64,000 bases of DNA, from NCBI RefSeq assembly GCF_001613205.1, contig NZ_BDBX01000036.1, forward strand, positions 29,961-93,960. The letters are read 5' to 3'. This DNA comes from Nocardia sienata NBRC 100364. GTDB lineage: Bacteria > Actinomycetota > Actinomycetes > Mycobacteriales > Mycobacteriaceae. The notes under the pieces were generated by a model, which was not told the origin of the DNA, did not search any database, and was given only the letters and a program-made list of their open reading frames with translations. This document shows positions 9,731-19,107 of this stretch, in pieces. Position 1 is the stretch's first letter, and each line of letters begins with the position of its first letter. Made by a program: the position numbers and the translations under genes.

Positions 9731-10711
9731 TCAGCGCGCGCTGTGCGCGCGCGAACCGAGACCCTGCAGATAACTCCAGGCGGTGGAAACGATCTCGTCG
9801 AGGTCGTTGTGCTCGGGTTTCCAGCCGAGTTCGTCGATCGCGCGCCGGCTGGAGGCGATCAGCACGGCCGGGTCACCGGCGCGGCGCGGGGCGTCGACCG
9901 CGGCAATGGGCCCGCCGGTGACCCGCTCACACGCCGAGATCACCTCCCGTACGGAGAATCCGGTCCCACTACCGAGGTTGAACACGCGGTGAGCGCTCGC
10001 CGCGGCCGTCTCCAGGGCCAGCAGATGTGCCTGCGCGAGGTCCAGGATATGGATGTAGTCGCGGACCGCGGTGCCGTCGTGGGTCGGCCAATCGGTGCCG
10101 AACACCGAAATGGAATCCCGGTGTCCCGCAGCCACCTGCAGCACCAGCGGGATCAGATGCGTCTCCACCGCCCGGTTCTCACCGAGACCGCCGTAGGCCC
10201 CGGCCACATTGAAATAGCGCAGGCTGGTGGCGGCCAGGCCGTGGGCGGCGGAATACGAGGTGATGGCGTGATCGATCGCCAGCTTGGACGCACCGTATGG
10301 GTTGGTGGGACGAGTCGGGGCGTCTTCGGTGATCGGAACCTGTTCCGGCTCGCCGTACACCGCCGCCGTCGAGGAGAACACCAGCCGCCGGGTATCGGTT
10401 TCACGCATTGCGTCCAGCAGTGCGAGCGTTTTCACCACATTGCCGTGCCAGTACTTTTCGGGCCGCTGTACCGATTCACCGACCAGCGATTGCGCCGCGA
10501 AATGCAGAACCCCGTCGAATTGCCGGGTGCGCAGCAGATCCGGCGCGGCCTCGGCGATATCCCCTTCGACGAATTCGACGCCCTCGGGCACTCCGTCTGC
10601 ATTGCCGGTCGACAGATCGTCGAGGACCACCACCTCGTGGCCCTGTTCCCGCAGCACGAGCGCGCAGACGCCACCCACATAACCGGCTCCGCCGGTGACC
10701 AGGAGTTTCAT
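9731..10711 (-). CDS. galE: UDP-glucose 4-epimerase
   Basis: An NAD-dependent short-chain dehydrogenase of 326 residues that interconverts UDP-glucose and UDP-galactose, supplying galactan and other cell-wall sugars. The nucleotide-binding motif TGGAGYVG is at residues 6-13, the SST segment near 114, and the catalytic Tyr139/Lys143 pair sits in NPYGASK. Length is normal for the family. The ATG lies 3 nt after the ideR stop codon, so the two are almost certainly one operon; a dtxR-galE linkage is also known from corynebacteria. Confidence 0.95.
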   Translation of the reverse strand: MKLLVTGGAGYVGGVCALVLREQGHEVVVLDDLSTGNADGVPEGVEFVEGDIAEAAPDLLRTRQFDGVLHFAAQSLVGESVQRPEKYWHGNVVKTLALLDAMRETDTRRLVFSSTAAVYGEPEQVPITEDAPTRPTNPYGASKLAIDHAITSYSAAHGLAATSLRYFNVAGAYGGLGENRAVETHLIPLVLQVAAGHRDSISVFGTDWPTHDGTAVRDYIHILDLAQAHLLALETAAASAHRVFNLGSGTGFSVREVISACERVTGGPIAAVDAPRRAGDPAVLIASSRRAIDELGWKPEHNDLDEIVSTAWSYLQGLGSRAHSAR

Positions 10712-10714
10712 CGA

Positions 10715-11401
10715 TCAGACCAGCTTCACCTGTACGGCGTGGGCCATTTCGTCGGGCAGTTCGTAACCCGAGTGGCCCGGCACCGTGATGACCACGGCGC
10801 CCGGTTTGCTCTCGACGGTGACCCGGGCGTCGGGCACCACACCCGCCTCCCGCAGCCGGCCGATCACCTCGGGATCGGTCTGGATGTGTTCGGCCAGCCG
10901 GCGCACCACCACCGCATGCGTACGGCCCTGCGGCAGTTCGGACAACCGCTTCAGCGGTTCCTCCAGCAACTGGCTCGCTGCGATACCGAGTTCGTCCAGG
11001 CCGGGGATAGGGTTGCCGTAGGGCGAGGTGGTGGGATGGTTGAGTACCTCGACCAGCCGCCGTTCGACATCCTCGCTCATCACATGTTCCCAGCGACAGG
11101 CTTCGGCATGCACGTTCTGCCAGTCCAGCCCGATGATGTCCACCAGCAATCGCTCGGCCAGCCGATGTTTGCGCATGACCGCGACCGCCATACTGCGGCC
11201 CTTCTCGGTCAGTTCGAGATGCCGGTCACCTGCGACGAGCAGCAGTCCGTCGCGTTCCATCCGGGCCACGGTCTGGCTGACCGTGGGGCCGCTCTGCTCG
11301 AGGCGCTCGGCGATCCGGGCGCGCAGGGGTACTACACCCTCCTCCTCGAGGTCGTAGATGGTACGGAGATACATCTCCGTGGTGTCGACCAGATCCTTCA
11401 C
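10715..11401 (-). CDS. ideR: Iron-dependent transcriptional repressor IdeR (DtxR family)
   Basis: A DtxR/IdeR repressor of 228 residues that binds Fe(II) and represses siderophore and iron-uptake genes. The winged-helix domain covers residues 1-73, the dimerisation domain 74-140, and an SH3-like FeoA domain follows. Both metal sites known from DtxR/IdeR are intact: Met10, Cys102, Glu105, His106, and His79, Glu83, His98. The start is a GTG at 11401 with AAGGGG 5 nt upstream, aligning with the start of mycobacterial IdeR (LVDTTEMYLRTIYDLEEEGV). The ideR-sigB neighbourhood of mycobacteria is kept here but interrupted by the acuC-pat pair. Confidence 0.96.
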   Translation of the reverse strand: MKDLVDTTEMYLRTIYDLEEEGVVPLRARIAERLEQSGPTVSQTVARMERDGLLLVAGDRHLELTEKGRSMAVAVMRKHRLAERLLVDIIGLDWQNVHAEACRWEHVMSEDVERRLVEVLNHPTTSPYGNPIPGLDELGIAASQLLEEPLKRLSELPQGRTHAVVVRRLAEHIQTDPEVIGRLREAGVVPDARVTVESKPGAVVITVPGHSGYELPDEMAHAVQVKLV

Positions 11402-11584
11402 TGTTGCCCCTTCGTCGGCACGAATTCTACCTGCGCACCAGCGACCCCGGTCGAAACGAACGGGTCGCGTGACGCGATGGGAATACATTCGGCGCGCGGC
11501 CCGACGCCGCAGTCACGCATACATGTATTTCTACTGCATGACAACGTGCGATGGGGTTTCACCCTTCCCGATACGGTTGCGATC

Positions 11585-12850
11585 ATGGCCACTGCACCGC
11601 CGGACGTGAACCCCGGCTCCGGAGAACCGGGGACCGTTGTGTGGACCGACCGCTTCATGGACTACTCGTGGACCCCCGAGCATCCGATGAAACCGGTCCG
11701 TCTGCAGTACACGATGGCGCTGGCGCGCTCGCTCGGGATACTCGACGGGATAGAGGTACTGGAGCCCGGCGCGGCCGACCGCGACGAGCTGCTGCGGATA
11801 CACACCAGCGACTACATCGAGGCGGTCCGCTCGGCGGTGCCGCGGGAGACAGTGGGTGATCTTCCGATCGATCCGCCCTACGGGCTCGGATCCAGCGACA
11901 ATCCGGTGTTCCCCCGGATGCACGATGCCGCCTCGGTGATCGTCGGCGGCACCCTGGCCGCGGCGCGCGCCATCGCCACGGGCACCACTCGGCGGGCGGT
12001 GAGCATCGGCGGCGGAATGCACCACGCCATGCCGGGCCGGGCCGCCGGGTTCTGTGTGTACAACGACGCGGCGGTGGCCATCTCCTGGCTGCTCGACCAC
12101 GGCTTCGATCGGATCGCCTACCTCGATGTGGACGTCCACCACGGTGACGGGGTGCAGCACGCATTCTATCGGGACCCGCGGGTGCTCACCGTATCGATCC
12201 ACCAGCATCCCGCAACGCTGTGGCCCAACACCGGCTGGCCGGACGAGACCGGAAGCGGACCCGGCGACGGTACGGTGATCAATCTCCCGTTGCTGCCGGG
12301 TACCCGCGACCCGCAGTGGTTACGTGCCTTCCACGCGGTGGTGCCCGGGGCGGTGGCGGCGTTCCGGCCCCAGCTGGTGGTCAGCCAGTGCGGGGTGGAC
12401 ACCCACCGCGAGGATCCACTCGCGGAGCTGGAGCTGGGTATCGAGGGACAGCGGGCGGCCTTCCTGGCGATGCGGGAGCTGGCCGACCGATACGCCGAAG
12501 GGCGATGGCTGGCGGTCGGTGGAGGCGGGTACGGCCTGGTGCGGGTGGTGCCCCGGGCCTGGACCCATCTACTGGGGATCGCGCTCGACCGCCCGGTGGA
12601 CCCGACGACCGCGATACCGCAGGATTGGATCGATCTCGTGCACGCTGACAGGCCGCGGATATCGCCGCCCCGCACCATGGGCGACGGTGTGGATATCGAA
12701 TTCCGGCGCTGGGACGGTCCCGGGGGTACCGCCGAAACCGGGGACGCCCGGTTCGACCGGGCCCAGCGGGCCGTCGATACGGCCGTTCTCGCCACCCGCC
12801 GCGCGTGCTTCGGCCCGCTCGGCCTGGACCCGGAGGATCCGCGTGACTGA
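11585..12850 (+). CDS. acuC: AcuC-type protein deacetylase (histone deacetylase family)
   Basis: A zinc-dependent class I/II HDAC-fold enzyme of 421 residues, probably removing acyl groups from lysines of metabolic enzymes such as acetyl-CoA synthetase. The tandem catalytic histidines are His146-His147 in GGGMHHAMPG. Zinc ligands are expected at Asp183 and His185 in DVDVHHGDGV, plus the Asp of GVDTHREDPL; the transition-state Tyr lies in GGGGYGL. TACGGT at 11572-11577 is followed by 7 nt and then the ATG, suggesting a leaderless mRNA. The 3' end overlaps the next gene by 8 bp. It is divergent from ideR. Confidence 0.9.
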   Translation: MATAPPDVNPGSGEPGTVVWTDRFMDYSWTPEHPMKPVRLQYTMALARSLGILDGIEVLEPGAADRDELLRIHTSDYIEAVRSAVPRETVGDLPIDPPYGLGSSDNPVFPRMHDAASVIVGGTLAAARAIATGTTRRAVSIGGGMHHAMPGRAAGFCVYNDAAVAISWLLDHGFDRIAYLDVDVHHGDGVQHAFYRDPRVLTVSIHQHPATLWPNTGWPDETGSGPGDGTVINLPLLPGTRDPQWLRAFHAVVPGAVAAFRPQLVVSQCGVDTHREDPLAELELGIEGQRAAFLAMRELADRYAEGRWLAVGGGGYGLVRVVPRAWTHLLGIALDRPVDPTTAIPQDWIDLVHADRPRISPPRTMGDGVDIEFRRWDGPGGTAETGDARFDRAQRAVDTAVLATRRACFGPLGLDPEDPRD

Positions 12851-15542
12851 CCCCACCGATCGTGTGCCCGACGATCCACCGCCGGCGCCGCTGCACTGGC
12901 AGGCCGATGTCCTGGCCTCCGACGGCGGTGTGGTGCGGGTGCGCCCGATCACTCCCGCCGATGCCGACGAACTGCAGCGATTTCACACCGCATTATCCGA
13001 GCGCAGCCGCTACCTGCGTTATTTCGGGCCCTATCCCCGGATATCGCCGAAGGATCTGCACCGCACCACCCACCTCGACTACCGGGACCGGGTCGGGCTC
13101 GTGGTCGTCCTGGGGGATGCGATCATCGCGGTCGGCCGCTACGAGATATTGGACCGGTCCGGTTCGCGCGCGGCGGAGGTCGCTTTCGTGGTGGCCGACG
13201 AGCACCAAGGGCGCGGGCTCGGATCGATCCTGCTGGAACATCTGGCCGGCGCTGCCGCGGAGAACCGGATCGACACCTTCGTCGCCGAGGTGCTGGCCGA
13301 GAACACGGTGATGGTCACCGTGTTCCGGGAGGCCGGCTACCAGGTGGAGCGCAGTCGTGACGGTTCGGTGCTGCATCTGGAATTCGCCATCGACCCGACC
13401 GAGGCATTGCGCTCGGTGCGCGATGCGCGGGAACGGGCCTCGGAGGCACGCAGTGTGGGTAATCTGCTGGCTCCGCGCTCGGTGGCGGTGATCGGCGCGA
13501 CGCCGAGCATCACCCGTGTCGGGGGTGTGGTGCTCGCCAATCTGCTGGACGGAACGTTCCAGGGGGCGGTGTACCCGGTGAATCCCGAGCGTCGTTCGGT
13601 CCGCGGCGTCCATACCTATCCGACGGTTCGCGATATCCCGGACGAGGTGGACCTGGCCGTGGTCGCGGTCCCCGCGGCCGCCATCGGTTCGGTCCTCGAC
13701 GACTGTATGGCCAAGGGCGTCAAGGGCCTACTGGTGCTGTCGGCGGGGTTCGGCGAGACCGGGGAGCAGGGCCGCAGTGCGGAGGCCGAACTCGTCGCGG
13801 CCGCCCGGAGGCACGGTATGCGCGTGGTGGGGCCGAGCGCGCTGGGGATCGCGAACACCGATCCGGCGGTCGGTCTCAATGCCACGCTGGCCACCCTGCT
13901 GCCGGGCCGCGGGCGGATCGGATTCTTCTGTCAGTCGGGGCCGCTCGGAGTGGCCATCCTCGCCGAGGCCGCCACACGCAATCTGGGGTTGTCCACCTTC
14001 GTCTCCGCCGGTAATCGGGCCGATGTCTCCGGTAACGATCTGCTGCAGTACTGGGATACCGACGCAGATACCGATGTGATCCTGCTGTATCTGGAGAGTT
14101 TCGGTAATCCGCGCAAATTCTCCCGCATCGCGCGCCGGGTGGCCCGCAACAAACCGATCGTCGCGGTCAGTCCCAGTCGGCTGGCCGCGCGCGACCGGTC
14201 GGACGGGGGACTGGATCGGTCCATCGTGCACGATCTGTTCGCGCAATCGGGTGTGGTGCAGGCGGACTCGATTTCCGAGATGTTCGACTGCGCGGCCCTG
14301 CTGGGCTATCAGCCGCTGCCCCGCGGACCCCGGCCGGCCGTCGTGGGCAACAGTGCCGCACTCAACTGGCTGACCTCCGACGCCGCGCGCAGTGAGGGAC
14401 TCGCCGTGGTCGAACCGGTGGACCTCGGACCGCAGGCCACACCCGAGGACTTCCGGATCGCTGTCGAGTCCGCACTGGAATCCGACGACAACGATGCGGT
14501 GATCATCATCTTCGCGCCGCCGATTCCGCTGCCGCAGACCGGATATGCCGAGGCGATCCGGGCTGCCGTGGCTTCGGTGCCCGCGACCAAACCGGTACTC
14601 ACCACCTTCGCCGGCGGGGACGGTATCCCGAATCTGCTGGCGGTCCGCGGGCCGGGCGCGGCCGCGGTCCGTGGATCCATTCCGTCCTTCCCCGATCCGG
14701 CGCGCGCGGTCCGCGCGCTGGCCAGAGTGCATCGCTACGCGCGCTGGCGCGACCTGCCCGCGTACCCGGACTCCGATACCGTCCACACCGGCGATGAGAA
14801 CGGGCGACCGGCCGGTATCGACAGCGAGCGGGCTGTGCGGCTGATGGAGCAGTGGACGACCGATCCGGCCGGGCGGTGGCTGACCGACGACGAGACCGTT
14901 CTACTGCTGGACTGCTACGGCATCTCCGTGGTGGAGTTCCGGGCGGTCCGCGATGCCGAGGCAGCCGTGGCGGCGGCCGAGGAACTGGGCTATCCGGTGG
15001 CGGCGAAGGCCACCAACGAGAGCTGGCGGCGTCGCCCCGATATGAGCTGGGTGCGCCTGGACCTGTGGCGGCCGGACGCGGTCCGCCAGGCCTATCGCGA
15101 CCTGGTCGAGCTGTGCGGTGATCCGCTCCTGCATATCCAGCGTATGGCGCCCAAGGGCGTCGGCTGTGTGCTGAAGGTGCAGGACGACCCGGCTTTCGGT
15201 TCGGTGATCGAATTCGGGCTGTCCGGGCCGATCATCGAACTTCTCGGTGACCGCGCCTATCGAGCGCTACCTCTGTCGGCCCAAGAAGCCGCCGCGCTGA
15301 TCGATGCGCCGCGCGCCGCCCCGTTGCTGAACGGGACCCCGGCCAGCCCCCGAGTGGACAAAGCGGCTCTCATCGAACTCGCCCGGCGTATCTCCGCGAT
15401 GTTCGACGATCTCCCCGAGCTGCGGGAACTGTCCTTCGAGCCGGTGCTCGCCGCTCCGGAATCGGCGGCGATCCTCTATGCCCGGGCCCGGGTGGGTCCG
15501 CAGCCGAGCCGCTTCGACGCCGGTCCGCGTCGATTGGGATAG
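12843..15542 (+). CDS. Pat-like protein acetyltransferase: N-terminal GNAT fused to NDP-forming acyl-CoA synthetase-like region
   Basis: A fusion protein of 899 residues. Residues about 15-175 form a GNAT domain with the acetyl-CoA loop EHQGRGLGSILLEHL. Then come a CoA-binding domain (SVAVIGATPSITRVGG), a succinyl-CoA-synthetase-like region and a C-terminal ATP-grasp-like domain. The SHTG motif holding the phosphorylated His of true ADP-forming acetyl-CoA synthetases is not present in the equivalent SRLAARDRSDGG stretch, so the synthetase part is probably a regulatory sensor. GNAT-first order matches the Streptomyces lividans PatA type. The start is a GTG at 12843 with GGAGG upstream; it overlaps acuC by 8 bp, implying coupled translation. 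Confidence 0.85.
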   Translation: MTDPTDRVPDDPPPAPLHWQADVLASDGGVVRVRPITPADADELQRFHTALSERSRYLRYFGPYPRISPKDLHRTTHLDYRDRVGLVVVLGDAIIAVGRYEILDRSGSRAAEVAFVVADEHQGRGLGSILLEHLAGAAAENRIDTFVAEVLAENTVMVTVFREAGYQVERSRDGSVLHLEFAIDPTEALRSVRDARERASEARSVGNLLAPRSVAVIGATPSITRVGGVVLANLLDGTFQGAVYPVNPERRSVRGVHTYPTVRDIPDEVDLAVVAVPAAAIGSVLDDCMAKGVKGLLVLSAGFGETGEQGRSAEAELVAAARRHGMRVVGPSALGIANTDPAVGLNATLATLLPGRGRIGFFCQSGPLGVAILAEAATRNLGLSTFVSAGNRADVSGNDLLQYWDTDADTDVILLYLESFGNPRKFSRIARRVARNKPIVAVSPSRLAARDRSDGGLDRSIVHDLFAQSGVVQADSISEMFDCAALLGYQPLPRGPRPAVVGNSAALNWLTSDAARSEGLAVVEPVDLGPQATPEDFRIAVESALESDDNDAVIIIFAPPIPLPQTGYAEAIRAAVASVPATKPVLTTFAGGDGIPNLLAVRGPGAAAVRGSIPSFPDPARAVRALARVHRYARWRDLPAYPDSDTVHTGDENGRPAGIDSERAVRLMEQWTTDPAGRWLTDDETVLLLDCYGISVVEFRAVRDAEAAVAAAEELGYPVAAKATNESWRRRPDMSWVRLDLWRPDAVRQAYRDLVELCGDPLLHIQRMAPKGVGCVLKVQDDPAFGSVIEFGLSGPIIELLGDRAYRALPLSAQEAAALIDAPRAAPLLNGTPASPRVDKAALIELARRISAMFDDLPELRELSFEPVLAAPESAAILYARARVGPQPSRFDAGPRRLG

Positions 15543-15695
15543 CCGGCGCCGCTCTCCGGCAATATCCGGCCGGCGCGGCGGCCGGGAACGGCCGCCGACT
15601 GCCATGGACCGACCGGTGCGTCGGCATTCCTCGGTGCCCGGCGAGGTCTCGACCGGCCCGGTGACCGAGCCGTGAGCCGGGCTATCGGTACAGCA

Positions 15696-15719
15696 TGACC
15701 GGCCGAACTCGGCCGGTCA
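15696..15719. terminator. Hairpin between convergent pat and sigB
   Basis: A perfect inverted repeat with 10-11 bp arms (TGACCGGCCGA and its complement) around a 2-4 nt loop. It lies between the two convergent stop codons and could terminate transcription from either side, although no long T-run follows. Confidence 0.65.
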
Positions 15720-15734
15720 CCGTTCCCAGAGGGG

Positions 15735-16703
15735 TCAGCTCGCGTACGCGCGCAGCCGGTCCGCCCGCTCGCCCTTGCGGAGTTTGGACATGACCTCGCG
15801 CTCGATCTGCCGGACACGTTCCCGGGACAGGCCGAACAACTTGCCGATCTGATCCAGGGTCCGCGGCTGGCCGTCATCGAGACCGAAGCGGAGCCGGATC
15901 ACCTGCTGTTCGCGTTCGTCGAGCGTATTGAGCACGCTGCGCACATCGTGGTGCAACAGGCCGGCGATCACTGCGCTTTCCGCGGAGGTGGCCTCGGAGT
16001 CCTCGATGAAATCGCCCAGGGGGGCTTCTTCGTCGTTACCCACCGGCATGTCCAGGCTCACCGGATCGCGGCTGTGGTCGAGTAGATCGGCGATCTTCTC
16101 CACCGCGATACCCGATTCGGCCGCGAGTTCTTCGTCGGTGGCCTCGCGGCCGAGTTGCTGATGTAGTTCGCGCTTGATCCGGGCGAGCTTGTTGACCTGT
16201 TCGACCAGATGGACCGGGAGCCGGATGGTGCGGCTCTGATCGGCCATACCTCTGGTGATCGCCTGCCGGATCCACCAGGTGGCGTAGGTGGAGAACTTGA
16301 AGCCCTTCGCGTAGTCGAACTTCTCCATCGCGCGGATCAGGCCCAGGTTGCCCTCCTGGATGAGATCCAGCAGCGGCATTCCACGGCCCGTGTACCGCTT
16401 GGCGAGCGAGACGACCAGACGCAGGTTGGCTTCCAGCAGGTGCGACCGGGCGGCCTGGCCCTCCCGGACGACGATGGCCAGGTCATGCTTGCGGGTCGCC
16501 GACAAACGCTTGCCGGTCTCCAGCAGGTGCTGGGCGTAGAGACCCGCCTCGATGCGCTTGGCCAGTTCGACTTCGTCGGCAGCTGTGAGCAGGGCGGTCC
16601 GGCCGATTCCGTTCAGGTACACACGTACCAGGTCGGCGGCGGGGCTCGAAGCGTCGAGGTCCGTATCACTGGGGCGCACACGAGTGGTGGCGGGGCTTGT
16701 CAT
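15735..16703 (-). CDS. sigB: RNA polymerase sigma factor SigB (group 2, principal-like)
   Basis: A sigma-70 family protein of 322 residues with regions 1.2 to 4.2 and no long N-terminal extension. Visible: region 2 (LLDLIQEGNLGLIRAMEKFDY, STYATWWIRQAITR), region 3, and region 4.2 helix-turn-helix (TLDQIGKLFGLSRERVRQIE). It closely resembles SigA in this window but lacks the Lys/Ala-rich leader, as expected for SigB. In mycobacteria SigB directs general stress and stationary-phase transcription. The ATG has GGAGG 6 nt upstream. A separate entry describes its ECF-type promoter. Confidence 0.95.
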   Translation of the reverse strand: MTSPATTRVRPSDTDLDASSPAADLVRVYLNGIGRTALLTAADEVELAKRIEAGLYAQHLLETGKRLSATRKHDLAIVVREGQAARSHLLEANLRLVVSLAKRYTGRGMPLLDLIQEGNLGLIRAMEKFDYAKGFKFSTYATWWIRQAITRGMADQSRTIRLPVHLVEQVNKLARIKRELHQQLGREATDEELAAESGIAVEKIADLLDHSRDPVSLDMPVGNDEEAPLGDFIEDSEATSAESAVIAGLLHHDVRSVLNTLDEREQQVIRLRFGLDDGQPRTLDQIGKLFGLSRERVRQIEREVMSKLRKGERADRLRAYAS

Positions 16704-16738
16704 GACTTGCCTCCTGTCGGTGGTGTCTCACTCCGAAC

Positions 16739-16765
16739 AACGGACCCGACATAGGGAAAGTTCCC
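16739..16765 (-). promoter_or_regulatory. ECF (SigE/SigH-type) promoter of sigB
   Basis: On the minus strand GGGAAC (16765-16760) and CGTT (16742-16739) are separated by exactly 17 nt, matching the GGAAC-N17-CGTT consensus of SigE/SigH-class promoters. It lies 35 bp upstream of the sigB start codon. Control of sigB by SigE, SigH and SigL is established in M. tuberculosis; the same control here is inferred. Confidence 0.75.
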
Positions 16766-16880
16766 TCGCCGGGCGCGGATAAACCGCTCTGAACTGCGGT
16801 TTTCACGGTGACGTTCTGAGAAGTTCCTGAGAACGAGAGTCCCTCGGCAGGCGGCGGAACACGCGGTCGGCGGCGTATCC

Positions 16881-18404
16881 CTAGTGCGGTACCGGGTGGA
16901 TCAACCCGTGCCTCACCAAACCGGTGACCACTCCGAGGGCGGCGTCCGCGAACTCGGGGGAGACCTCCTCCGCTCCCTGTGACAGTGCCAGCAGTTCGAT
17001 CAGTTCGTACAACGGCAGGCCGTCGGGCCGCATTCCCGCGAGCAGGGAGACCGTCGTCTCGTCCACTTCGTGCTGCCACCGCGGTCCGTCGCCCCGGTGC
17101 AGGCGTATCACCTGCTGCTCCCAGCCCTGCTCGCCCGGCAGCGAAACACGCTCGAGCGCGGTCGCCGGGTCGACCCGGTAGCGCGAGCGCCGGGCCCGGT
17201 CCGGATCACCGGCGATATCGCGCAGCCAGGCGGATCGGTGGAAGTAGGCGTGCGCTTCCGCGCCGAGCGGATCGTCGAAGCCGTGGGTGAGGTCCTCGGC
17301 GAGCAATTCGGTCGGCGCATCCACGGCGCGCAGGTAGACGAAACCGAAACCGATCCCCGTCACCTGGGCCTGTTCCAGCGCGGTCAGCCATTCCTCGGCC
17401 CGTTGCCGGGCCGTGGGGGTGCGTGGATCGAGACCGGCGTCGCGCAGCCAGGTGCCCACGTACAGCGCGGGGTCGGCGACATCACGCTGGACAACCCACG
17501 CGTCGATACCGTGGGGGGGCAACCAGCTCGAGACACGCTGCCGCCAGTCCTGTTCCTCGGTGTGCACCCAGGCGGCCAGCACCGCTGCGGTCCCTCCGGG
17601 GGCCAGCAGCCCCGGGACACCCGAGATCACCAGTTCGCTGGCGCCGTCGAGCGCGAGCCCGGAATCACGATAGATGTGCTCGACTCGGGCCGGCCCGACC
17701 ACGAAGGGCGGATTGGCCACCACCTGATCGAACCGGCGTCCGGCGACGGGCTCGAACCACGAACCCTGCACCAGGTCGATATCCAGATCGTTGAGCGCCG
17801 CGGTGGCCCCGGCCAGCCACAGCGCGCGCGGATTGACATCCGTGGCGGTGACCGACCGGGCATAGGACGCGGCGTGCACGGCCTGGATACCGCAGCCGGT
17901 GCCCAGATCCAGCACCGAGTCGACCGGGGCCGTCGGAGTGGCCCGAAGCAGTGAGAGCGAGGCATGTCCGACCCCGAGCACATGGTCCTCGGTCAGAGTG
18001 CGCCGATGCATCGAATCGTCGAGGTCGGACAGGACCCAGCGGTTCCCCGCGCCGACATCGGTCGGGCGCAGGTCCAGCGCCGCGCGGACCTCCCCACCCG
18101 AGCGGGTCAGCAGGCCGGCCGCCACGGCCTCGTCGATGCGGACCGGGGCCAGCGCCGCGGCGGCCTCGCGCTCGTCCAGCGCGTCACCGAGAAGCAGCAG
18201 GCGGACGAGGGCGCCCAGGTCACCGGCCGTGCGCGCGGCCCGGCGTACGGGCACCGGCTCCCCGCGGCCCAGAGCGCTGTGCGCTTCCTCGCCCAGCATT
18301 TCGAGCAGGGTGCCGGCGTCGTATCCGACCCTGGTCAGCGCGGTGCGCAGGGTCGGGCACAGGGCGGTCAAGGGTGATCGGACAGTCGATCCGTAGGTGG
18401 GCAC
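16881..18404 (-). CDS. Class I SAM-dependent methyltransferase with N-terminal helical domain
   Basis: A 507-residue protein. The methyltransferase domain occupies roughly the middle: motif I LDLGTGCGIQAVHAA, motif II ATDVNPRAL, and motif IV NPPF. NPPY/NPPF is typical of enzymes that methylate amide or exocyclic nitrogen, such as RsmC, PrmC and N6-adenine enzymes. An approximately 130-residue Ala/Leu-rich helical domain precedes it and an approximately 170-residue unassigned domain follows. The substrate cannot be predicted. The start is taken as the GTG at 18404 (MPTYGSTVRSP); a much longer frame upstream has poor coding character. It lies upstream of the sigB promoter on the same strand. 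Confidence 0.85.
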   Translation of the reverse strand: MPTYGSTVRSPLTALCPTLRTALTRVGYDAGTLLEMLGEEAHSALGRGEPVPVRRAARTAGDLGALVRLLLLGDALDEREAAAALAPVRIDEAVAAGLLTRSGGEVRAALDLRPTDVGAGNRWVLSDLDDSMHRRTLTEDHVLGVGHASLSLLRATPTAPVDSVLDLGTGCGIQAVHAASYARSVTATDVNPRALWLAGATAALNDLDIDLVQGSWFEPVAGRRFDQVVANPPFVVGPARVEHIYRDSGLALDGASELVISGVPGLLAPGGTAAVLAAWVHTEEQDWRQRVSSWLPPHGIDAWVVQRDVADPALYVGTWLRDAGLDPRTPTARQRAEEWLTALEQAQVTGIGFGFVYLRAVDAPTELLAEDLTHGFDDPLGAEAHAYFHRSAWLRDIAGDPDRARRSRYRVDPATALERVSLPGEQGWEQQVIRLHRGDGPRWQHEVDETTVSLLAGMRPDGLPLYELIELLALSQGAEEVSPEFADAALGVVTGLVRHGLIHPVPH

Positions 18405-18487
18405 AGCGGTACTCTGCCACCCCCGGGGACTCGGCCCGATGGCCGCACCGCCGTGGCGATGCGGCCGCAGTCGCGGGGACGAGCGGT

Positions 18488-18928
18488 TCAGCCGTCTATC
18501 TGGTCGTGCCGGCGTTCCTCCAGCGCGGGACGCGGACGATCCCAGCGGCTGGGTTCGTTCTTGTCCCGCGGCGGCCGGTCGTTGGCGATGAGAACCGCGA
18601 TCCACGGTAGGGGTACCGAAGCCGCCATGATCAGGATCGAGATCAGGGCGTTCCCGAAGACCGTGTAGGCCACCCCGGCCAGGATCAGCGCCGGAATCCG
18701 GAACGCCATGATGATCGTGTACCGGCGAACCCGGGCCCGGTGCTGCTCTTCGAAGGACGGGGCCGCCTTCGTGATCAGCGCCGCATGTCTGGCGTCGTCG
18801 CCGGGAAAGTATCCGCGCGAACGCGAGGGACGGGCCGGCCGCGGTGTGCCGGGGGACTCACCGGGACCGCTCGCACCGGCGTCGAGGTGCTCCGAGCCGC
18901 GCTCGGAGTCTTCGCCGTGCTGCTGCAT
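18488..18928 (-). CDS. DUF3099 small membrane protein
   Basis: A 146-residue protein matching DUF3099, comparable to mycobacterial Rv2709. A polar N-terminal region (residues 1-65) contains the family stretch ALITKAAPSFEEQHRARVRRY, followed by two adjacent transmembrane helices (about 70-90 and 93-112, ending VPLPWIAVLIAND) and a charged C-terminal tail. Function is unknown. The ATG at 18928 has GAAGG just upstream and removes 29 unlikely residues of a longer frame. It is divergent from the DUF3039 gene. Confidence 0.85.
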   Translation of the reverse strand: MQQHGEDSERGSEHLDAGASGPGESPGTPRPARPSRSRGYFPGDDARHAALITKAAPSFEEQHRARVRRYTIIMAFRIPALILAGVAYTVFGNALISILIMAASVPLPWIAVLIANDRPPRDKNEPSRWDRPRPALEERRHDQIDG

Positions 18929-19107
18929 ACCTTCGAGTCTTGCACTATCGCCGGCACCGTGTACAACGCGTCCGCCGGTAACCGTGCGCGACGGCCGCGA
19001 TGCCGGGTCCGGCACCTTCCACCGTGATGCCTGCGCCGCGCCGCCACGCGCCGGTACTGCCCGGTCGCGGGGGTGATCGTGCGAGCGGAGTGCGGTGATA
19101 CGGCATC

